Below are positions 56,518-64,000 of a DNA stretch of 64,000 nucleotides, in pieces. Position numbers and translations under genes: made by a program. The notes beneath the pieces are model-generated. The model had not been told where the DNA came from. It saw nothing but the letters and a program-made list of their open reading frames with translations, and did no database searches. Within the stretch, counting starts at the first letter, position 1, and the number at the start of each line of letters is the position of its first letter. The DNA is from Scedosporium boydii (Eukaryota > Ascomycota > Sordariomycetes > Microascales > Microascaceae), in the NCBI GenBank assembly GCA_002221725.1, contig NJFT01000147.1, positions 1 through 64,000 on the forward strand. The letters run 5' to 3'.

Positions 56518-58464
56518 GATAGGTTCAGAGAAAACTAATATTCATCGAGAAGAGAAAGAAATAACCTGTCCAGGCAGGTGCTGAAGAGAAAATGAGCGTT
56601 CCGTCAAAACGTCAATGTTAGACCAGGGGGAGGTGTCGCAAAGCTGCAGGAATAGCGTCGTCGTGTCGTCCCTGGAATAGTGTCAACTTGTACTTTGTAG
56701 ACTGCACATTTCACAAGAGAAACGTGGAGCTTTCGGGTAAGTGTCGGCAGTATATCGAGGGTCTTGGCGTTGCAACGCAACAATACTGTGCTGTACCGCT
56801 TACGTAAGACCATAACTCTAAGGAGACGTCAATCATCTGTTCTTTTCTGGCGTCTCACGGAATCCTGGGAGAACTGGAATATGAGATATGAGAAGATAGC
56901 GATCTAGTGTTTTTTCTCCTATTTTTACAGTCATTATTTCTCATTGTATAGCACTCCAAGTCGCCAAGACAGAAGGCTTCTTTTCTTATTTTCTTTTCTA
57001 TCTTCTGCTTACAAGGTCAACAAGCTAATATAATTTAATCAGTTCAGTTATATATCATCAGTTTCACCTTCCTTCACATGTTATGCTCCTTTCATTCATT
57101 TGTTTAGCTAACAATCCAGCCCCCTTCATTATCATCTTTCAATCTTAGGACCTGGGATCCGAGTTCCCTATTTCTTGATGTAACGTACATAACCTAGAGG
57201 TCCTCTGTGACATCTATCTTTCAGACCCCTTTCTGTCCGATGCTTCTATTATTTGTTCCATTCCTGTATTCCATTGATTCATGCGACCGCCATAGTGGTT
57301 TCTGGCCGGAATTGTTCGTACCATTGGCCACGCATTTATTCCTCTTTCCATATGCGATGTTGCGATGTTGCAGTCAAGGCTGCGCCTATCCATCTTGTTA
57401 TCTCTGAGAGTCTGCGCTCCTGCTGATAATATTAATTCCTTTCTCTCTATTCTACAATATTTTCGGGAAGTGGCTTTTGTACTATGTGAGCATCTCTACG
57501 GCAAATTTATCCCAAAGTTGAGTGCAGTACCTCAATAGACTTCGTGTTTCCGCGTTTCTTGATATTCGGGTTTCTGCTGTGGCTGTTTCATCTGGAGAGT
57601 GACATCTATGTGTGTGAATTTTTGTTGGCTTCTAGAAACATTTACTTCGTATTCGGCTGTTGCGAGTTGAGTATTTCTTACCGACTCTCCGGTTACTTTT
57701 TCTCTCCGATTCAATCTCAATGCCACCAATCCGGCTGCCAGGAGAGCAGCATTGTAGTACAAGGAGGGGATTCCGTAATTGCGTGGGCAAACCGGGTAGC
57801 TGGGTATTCGCTCCCGTTGGAAGCCCATGTCATAGCTTCAGCCACGCCTTTGCGGTGAAGGCCGCCTTGTGACGTGTGGTGAATGCTGGGGCAAGAGCAG
57901 GTGTGGGTTGTAGACTCCCGTCCCGTTCTAACTTCAACATCATCAGGAGTGATTTCAAATTACCCGCGAGCCATCCTTTCCAGCACCTCGGCCACCGTAA
58001 GCGAAATGCAACGTAGCTTCAAGCGTTCGCTGGTGCCATTTTTGACGCCGAAATGACCCCCGAGGCACAGCAAAACAACACTTCCGTACTTTCCGGCGTT
58101 CTCGGTGGCTGCTCCCCCTTTGCGATTTTGGCCACGTATCTCTGTATCGCAGACGGGTCTGGCGCAGATGCGGAGCCGTGATTTTCGATGCTGAGGACCT
58201 GTTTGCCACAAGCCCAGATGCCAGGAACATTGGCGTGCAAACGAAAAACAATCTTTCGAGATGGGCTACCTTTACGGAGTGTCGGTATTTTATGGGGTGG
58301 GACATCTACAAAACTACGAAAGTAACGAGCACTCTAACATCTTGAAATAGGTGGTTTTGGAGGGTTCTCCTCAACCTAATACCATTCACTGCAGCTATTT
58401 ACAGCTATTACCGAACGCCCCCGCAAACTTAAGCAGTCTAGTCAGGTGGATAGTCGTGGTTCGT
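56518..58464. other. AT-rich gene-poor region
   Basis: T-rich between about 56900 and 57500. Minus-strand frames at 57955-58305 overlap in all three phases and cannot be assigned. Possibly a decayed region. Confidence 0.4.
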
Positions 58465-58853
58465 TCACAACAGGTTCACAACAGTGACTCCATGTCCCAT
58501 CTCCGCGGTAGGAGCATTATCCTTACCGCAATCTATAAGCCTAGACTCCAGGGAGTCTAATATAAAAGCGTCAGTTGCTAAGAACGTTCTACATAAGTGA
58601 TGATATCGAGATGCATACCTATGGTCTGTGGCAGCTGGGTGACTCCGCGGGCGTCGAGAGCCACCAACACATCCTTGACCCATACCCTACTGGATATAGG
58701 CTCGCGGGTCCTCAAAGACTTCTCGGTATCCGCAGGGATAGCTCTGATCACTTCTTCGGCCACCGTTTTGCTTGATACGGAACCCACCCGTATCAAGCAG
58801 AGGAGCGTTGCGGTTGACTTTGGGTCAACGGCAACCCCCCTTAACCGGGTCAA
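58465..58853 (-). pseudogene. 3' part of a DUF6914-like gene, probably decayed
   Basis: Two exons in phase: about 58853-58619 (sequence including CLIRVGSVSSKTVAEEVI and SRVWVKDVLVALDARGV) and 58556-58465 (DSLESRLIDCGKDNAP, ending at a TGA). The intron is GTATGC...TTATATTAG. The pattern of a hydrophobic strand with IRVG, then a CR/SRxWVKxxLxxLxxxGV block, reminds me of the C-terminal half of fungal DUF6914 proteins. No matching upstream exons can be found between 58854 and 59300, where frames are interrupted, so I treat it as a remnant. The family assignment is tentative. Confidence 0.32.
58769..58799. repeat. 12-bp perfect inverted repeat
   Basis: TGCTTGATACGG (58769-58780) and CCGTATCAAGCA (58788-58799) are perfect complements around a 7-nt loop. 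GCTTGATAC recurs at about 58882. It lies inside the DUF6914-like remnant. Confidence 0.75.
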
Positions 58854-59329
58854 TGCAGTTCATCTATTGCCTTCGCACTCGGCTTGATACAAAGGATAGC
58901 CCCTTTTCTAGATTGTATTTGGCCCGGAGTCCTGCGGTTATCAGCATTGATGAGACTCAATCCAGGGTACTGAGCGGTGCTCAAACCGTGAAGCGGCTCG
59001 GGTCGGAAACAGTTGCCTGATAGTCCGTCCCTAGGGCGATATGGTCGCTCAGTACAGGGCAGGTCATAATGAGACACATCATGATGCAAAGGAGCTCTCG
59101 GACCGGCTGGACAAGTTGGCATGATGAGGGCTGTTCTGGAGGGATAAGTTAGGCGAGGGTAGCAACGGTGGGGCTGGCAGGAAACGCACGAAAGAGACGA
59201 TAAGGCTCGCAACGAAGCAGCCAAGTTAGCAATCCGAGTTCCCGGAATCAGACCCGCTGGAATGAATGAGCCAACAGGAGCGCGGACTCTCAAAGGCCAT
59301 GAATGTAACCCCCCATCCGAGCGCTAGTC

Positions 59330-59560
59330 AATTATATCTTCCATCTTCTGGTATTCCCAGCATATCCGGCATTTGCAGCATTGGCATCTCCCACATCCCA
59401 TCACCTATATCCCGTATTCTAGTCTTCCCTGTTCCCCTCCTCCCGGCTCTTTTTAGTCCTTCCAGCATTCCCGATCTCTCATACCGCGTCTTCCGATATT
59501 CCAGCCGTATCCCGGCTTTCCCGGCTTTGCCAGTATGGACGCTAGGCATGCAGAGAGCGG
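59330..59560. repeat. Degenerate pyrimidine-rich minisatellite
   Basis: About 230 bp of loosely repeated 9-12-bp units related to ATTCCCGGC/TATCCCGGC/CAGCATT, on a C/T-rich strand. No ORF with a domain overlaps. Confidence 0.5.
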
Positions 59561-60379
59561 GATGTGGCAGGCAACTTTCAAAGCATTACTTTCCATAAAG
59601 TCTGTACCACGTCGTATAACAAAAGGATGCTACATTACACAACACCTCAATATAAGGACACGGGAGTACGCGTGAAGTGCCACATATACCCCCGATTCCC
59701 AATTTAAGATAGTTGCATCTGGTAGAATCCGTAACACTTGCCGAATTAGGACGCCATTTACCAAGGCCGTATATTCGCCATTGAAGAGGAAAATACTATC
59801 CAAAGTTAATCAAGGTATCGCTTCTGGTCAATTTTGAGGCGGAGATACCCAACTAGTACAAAAGCTACTTTCGAGAAACTCTACTCTTTAGACGGTACAT
59901 GAGCTATACGCGTGGCAAGAATGTAAACCAGGGTTGGGAAATGTTGTGTAACCATCTTGGTCACAGATAACAAGATGCGAGAGGAAAGACAGCTGGGAGA
60001 TAACACGACACCGGAACTGATGCTTGGCGAGGTTATGGGGTGGGTACATGTAACCCCCCCCCTCTCTTTTTATCGGCTGTGTTTTTGTGTTTTTGGTGTT
60101 AAACATGGCCCAGAGGATACACCATTGTCTCATAAACAAAGCCCATCATACCACGAGTCGAGGTAGGCTCAAATTCCGAGTCCGAACCCAATCCAAATCC
60201 GTACATGGGCGTTGCCATGGAATTCGAGTCTACCTGGTTTAGGAGATGGACCAGACTGAGCCGCTTCTCACAGCCCTGCACAGCATGCAATGCTTAATTA
60301 AAGACAGCATCCGCCCCTTGGCTGGACCTGTATTTTCCTTCTCATCCAACTTGCAGTGATCAAAATGGAACTTTTTTAG

Positions 60380-62315
60380 GAGCCCGGCATTTATGCCACC
60401 CGAGCCCTCGAGCTTATCCACCGTGCAAAGTTACCACACTCGAAAGGCGAGCTGCTCAAATGCTATGTCGAGGAATCCGTCGACAACGAGGTGGCCGCAA
60501 GATACTTCCTAAAAAGGTGCTCTCGCAGCAGGTGCTGCGAATGAACTGGCCTCCAAGGTTTCTTATCGGACTGGGAAAAACCAGTGTCATCCTGTGAGCT
60601 TCTGCATCGTACCTTCACTTCAATACACTCTCTGCTAACAGTATGGGGCTTTTTTTTTTTTTTTTTTCTTTTCTTTTTAGTTATCAGCGATTCACCGGCC
60701 CATCCCATCCTAGACAAGAGCCTTGCCTTGAAGGTTGCCGAACGAGATAAAGGGATCTGCTGCCTGACGAGGAAAAGGCACTCTTTCTGGGACCCGCTAC
60801 AAGTGTATCGCATCTTTCCACGCAAGGAAAATGCAATCAATAAGGTAAGGGTAGTTTTTTTTTCTTGACTTGGAAGTGCGCTAACCGGTAGCTAGCGCTT
60901 CTTTACAAAGACACTCCGCAACATGCTCGCTGCTTTTCTTACGCCAGACTTGCGAGACCGGGTTCTGGAGGAACATGAAGAATTGCACGCTAGCAGTCGG
61001 AATAGTTGGCTTGTCCGTCGGTCAGCGGCGTCCGCTTTTGCTCAGGGCTATTTTCAGTGCAAGAGAAGGGGATGGCGCGATCGAGATGTAAGAGATTCCT
61101 CTCCCTATCCTACCAGGCCCCGGTGAGTACCGACTAGATAATTGAAAAGCCTCGATAATAATCTAACACACGAATCCTTCGAATGCGTGACTTTTAGTAT
61201 TACGTTTCTGTTGTTATACTGGGGGGTCCCGTCCGCCCGCCAATTCTCTCACAGACTGAACCGTGGAAAGTGATGGACTTCGGAGACGGGCCTGGAGCGG
61301 AGGGTCCAGACCATGATTTACTCAACGTCCTATACCACTTCGCCAATCCAATCAGATGGATTTATATCTCCCAAGAAATCCTCCAAAGGCAGCAAAACCA
61401 GTCTAACACATACTTTGGCCTCAAGTCTATGACGTGCAGAGCCAACTCTGTGTTTAGATGCCTCGCTATGAGTCTTATTGTGGCGTTCTTCGCCGTCTGG
61501 CGGCTTATGCCCGGTCGTGCGCGTATGCTCGGCTACACAGCTTTAGCGTATATTGGAAGGCACGTGTACCCACCGGCGGGGCTATCCAAGGTCCAGCGCC
61601 TTCCGTTTGGTCTCTTCATCAAAGGGACGAGGTTAGGACGGCAGCAGAGCCTTATCAATGAATACCGTGCTCTCAAGATGTTGCGGCGTTACTGCACGAC
61701 GCCAGTTCCTCGCCCCCTGGACCTCGTGTCGGATTCAAGCCACATCTACATGGTGATGACTTGACCCGAGTTCCCGCTTATCAAGTGGGTTTCTGCATTG
61801 ACATACTCAATGATGCCGAGGTTGAAGTCCTCATTCGGGATTTGAGGAAGTTCGTCGCGGAGTTGCGTTCAATTACACGAGCACCCGGGGCGGACGGCAA
61901 AATATCCAACGCGACAGGGGAAGAGTGTTTTGATCAGAGAATCAACCTCGGGTTGACATATGGCGAGGTACGAGGCGATTTTGTCGGTCCCTTCGCAAAC
62001 GAGGATGAATTCAATGATTTCTTGACACATCCCCGCGTACCGGGCGTAAGGCATCGCAGAGGGCATCCAGTACGCTTTACCCATGGCGACCTTAACATGC
62101 GCAACATCATGATGGAGAATGGCAAGTTGTCTGGTGTCATAGACTGGGAGACCTCGGGCTGGTACCAGGAATACTGGGATTACACGAAAGCTCGCTTTGC
62201 AACGAAGCTTCACAAGCGATGGCTTGACATTGTCGATCGAGTATTTTCGCCTAATGGGGAATTCGATGCCGAGCTTGAGACAGAGCAGAAGTTTTGGGAA
62301 TACTGTTCCTTGTAG
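60380..62315 (+). pseudogene. HNH-like plus aminoglycoside-phosphotransferase (APH)-like gene, frameshifted
   Basis: From about 60380 the plus strand encodes IYATRALELIHRAKLPHSKGE-type sequence, then, after an intron ending in a long T tract (acceptor at about 60681), ALKVAERDKGICCLTRKR and DPLQVYRIFP, an HNH-nuclease-like pattern. NSWLVRRSAASAFAQG follows (about 60996). After 61200 comes VQRLPFGLFIKG, YCTTPVPRPLDLVSDSS, and finally RFTHGDLNMRNIMM...GVIDWETSGWYQEYWDY, the Brenner and DFG-like motifs of APH-type kinases. I know fungal proteins with this HNH-then-APH order. At 61755-61770 the frame shifts right after IYMVMT: an extra 5 nt (TTGAC) appears to interrupt what should be a continuous TRVP motif. 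Two more frame conflicts lie near 60535 and 61090-61125. No single splice model removes them, so the gene is probably dead. The last frame, 61761-62315, stays fully open. Confidence 0.62.
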
Positions 62316-62882
62316 CTCTAGTGAAGGAGCCTGGAATCAATTGATATCAAGAACTTGGGGAAATTGGGCTTTTGAGAAGGAACTGGAAACAAGGGCTGGA
62401 AGCTGGAATGGGAGCAAAACAGTGATTACTGAGGGGTATAGGAGGTGAAGAAAATAAACGTTTTCAGGCTGCCTGCCCGCCCCAGCTGGCAACATGAAGT
62501 CGAGCCGCCAACATACAATTGTCCTTGAAGACCAGAGACTTTATTAGTTGATGTTGTGTCTTGCAGTATAAACAATGAATAATTACAATTGTAACGACAT
62601 TTAATTTGGGAATAAACTTCAAGTTGACAATGGACTTGGCGCAAGCCAAGTGCAGTCCATTCGAAATTGTGTTAAAGGGAGGCAGGCGGCTACGCCCCGC
62701 AGCAAGATTTGGTGCGACTGGTTGTGACGGGTTCGGATTTGGCGGGGTTCAGCAGACTTCATCATATTGATCAATTTCTGAAGCTTTTTTCCTCAACACC
62801 CCGCTTCATGGCAAGACCTCAATACCTTTGTACTTCTTGACGACATCCCACACAACCCGCCCATTCTTCTCCATCCGCCATA
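62316..62882. other. Intergenic/promoter region
   Basis: It holds the promoter of the GCIP-like gene. No frame with a domain. Sequence 62820-62882 is C-rich just before the ATG. Confidence 0.55.
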
Positions 62883-64000
62883 ATGGTGACCGAAAAGCTT
62901 GATCCCGCTATCGAGCAGCTCAATGCTCTCGTTTCGAGCGTCACTGCCCTCCTAACCCAGCTCGAGGCCACCCTCACCGAACTCACCAAGGAGACCGAGC
63001 CCCTCATGACCGCCGAAGAGACCTCCAAATTCTACAGCAGCTTCGACAGCAAGCCCGTAGCCCCCGGCTTCGATTGCCTCAAGGCCGCCTCGGGCTCGGC
63101 CGCCCTGATCAAGGCCCACACGACCAAGCTCTCGCTGCTCATCATCACCGAGCCGTTCACGCCCACGGCCATCTCCAAAGTCCTGCGCGAGCTCGTGTCG
63201 GGCGCCGTTCCTTCTCTCGCCACCGCCGCCGAATTCTGCCGGCCCGCCGGGTACACCTTTATATTTAGCCAGGCGTTTCGTCTCAAGTGCCACTCGCTGC
63301 TTCGAGAGCTTCGGACGTTTGTTCAGAAAATCCCCGCCGATGGAATGGTGCTCTCCGAGGAGCAGAGACAGACGGCGACTGATGGCACCGGCAAGGGTAG
63401 CCTCCCCATGACGGGGGTTCTCTGGTCGATTTGCGACGACCTTGCGAGATTTGCCGACGCTGGAGTTGGGTCCTTTTTCGTCAATCGGATAGAGGAGACG
63501 AGGCTGACGCTGAAGGATATTGTGGACGAGCTCACGGAATGGCAAGAGGAGTCCGACAACCGAGGCGACGACGATGACGATGATGATGACGAAGGCTCAG
63601 ATGGGGGCGCCGCCGATTCGGACTCGGCCGTCGGCCTCGATGATAGCTTGCAGACCTTGAATGCCTCGACTAATGCCCAAGCCCTTCTCGACGACCTAAT
63701 GAACTCAGCCAAGCTGATCCCCCGCGACGATACCCAGAAGATCCGACCTCGGCTCAAGGAGTGTCTTCGCTCTTTGAAGTTGACCATGCTTATGTGTCAA
63801 GCAGTTTCCAAGAGACGATTGAAAACACTACCGCCCTTCCCCATGGAGAACTACAAGATTCCCATGACCCTTCAAAGGGTCTTTAGGCACCTGGGAATCC
63901 TGCCTCAAAAGTACGAAGACGTGGTGATGGCGTTTTACGAGCTCGACCCTACCTCAATCGACAAGAATCTCTCCGACGCCATCTCCGACGTCGTGGGAGT
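62883..64000 (+). CDS. Cyclin-D1-binding protein 1 (GCIP)-like protein, 5' part
   Basis: An open frame from ATG 62883 to the window end, 372 complete codons without a stop, so the C-terminus is missing. It starts MVTEKLDPAIEQLNALVSS and is almost all helical. Family-like blocks are LKAASGSAALIKAHTTKLSLLI (about 63-84), FTPTAISKVLRELV, and TGVLWSICDDLARFADAGV (about 178-196). An acidic Asp run (about 223-231) separates the two halves; the second half contains KIRPRLKECLRSLKLTMLM. GCIP-type proteins bind cyclin D and helix-loop-helix factors in animals; the fungal role is unknown. No intron is needed in the visible part. Confidence 0.7.
   Translation, partial: MVTEKLDPAIEQLNALVSSVTALLTQLEATLTELTKETEPLMTAEETSKFYSSFDSKPVAPGFDCLKAASGSAALIKAHTTKLSLLIITEPFTPTAISKVLRELVSGAVPSLATAAEFCRPAGYTFIFSQAFRLKCHSLLRELRTFVQKIPADGMVLSEEQRQTATDGTGKGSLPMTGVLWSICDDLARFADAGVGSFFVNRIEETRLTLKDIVDELTEWQEESDNRGDDDDDDDDEGSDGGAADSDSAVGLDDSLQTLNASTNAQALLDDLMNSAKLIPRDDTQKIRPRLKECLRSLKLTMLMCQAVSKRRLKTLPPFPMENYKIPMTLQRVFRHLGILPQKYEDVVMAFYELDPTSIDKNLSDAISDVVG

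Noticed and set aside
1..64000. CRISPR arrays, prokaryotic operons, intact transposons
   Set aside because: No regular spaced repeats, no transposase or reverse-transcriptase domain and no long terminal repeats were seen.

Overview
This is nuclear DNA of a filamentous ascomycete (Pezizomycotina, probably a Sordariomycete). The evidence is short introns with GT...AG ends and CTAAC/CTGAC-type branch sites, genes on both strands with no operons, two nuclear tRNA genes (one with a 19-nt intron), and fungal-specific families: Zn2Cys6 regulator, PDR-type ABC-G pump, NACHT/NLR protein, DysF peroxin and an HNH/APH-type protein. I rebuilt multi-exon models by hand; where I say the phases agree, every junction keeps frame.

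Layout. 0.2-5.2 kb: a four-helix membrane protein and an 11-exon SNF2-family ATPase, both on the minus strand. 6.3-11.0 kb: a 10-exon, 1403-residue NLR-like protein on the plus strand. 12.6-13.9 kb: an unknown ORF. 14-19.3 kb: gene-poor, with tRNA-Ala(AGC). 19.3-23.4 kb: a TenA/heme-oxygenase-fold protein and three small unknown proteins. 23.9-25.9 kb: a secreted carboxylesterase. 26.9-34.5 kb: a Zn2Cys6 regulator divergent from an ABC-G multidrug transporter, sharing a CGG-rich intergenic region. 34.7 kb: tRNA-Phe(GAA). 35.3-42.6 kb: a DysF peroxisomal/ER membrane protein and a large unknown protein. 44.3-52.6 kb: the TOR kinase. 53.5-56.5 kb: Rtf2 and, convergent to it, the glucosidase II beta subunit. 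56.5-62.3 kb: AT-rich and gene-poor, with a small decayed-looking gene and a frameshifted HNH/APH-type gene. 62.9-64.0 kb: the start of a cyclin-D1-binding-protein (GCIP)-like gene, cut by the window end.

Main discovery candidate. The NLR at 6311-11034 carries DUF7708-like N-terminus, NACHT NTPase, C2H2 fingers, ankyrin repeats and then a complete seven-blade WD40 propeller. The propeller is not the usual repetitive NLR type: it matches the C-terminal half of the Tup1/RCO-1 corepressor, including the linker before blade 1. The junction between ankyrin repeats and Tup1-like sequence lies inside one uninterrupted 1657-bp exon, so the fusion is read directly from the DNA. This looks like an immune or incompatibility receptor with an integrated copy of a global transcriptional corepressor domain, comparable in logic to the integrated-decoy NLRs of plants.

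How the genes fit together. The window mixes conserved housekeeping genes (TOR growth signalling, Rtf2 replication/splicing factor, ER glycoprotein quality control, peroxisome/ER membrane protein) with accessory genes (NLR, regulator plus drug pump, esterase, decayed genes). The regulator/pump pair is the only clear functional cluster.
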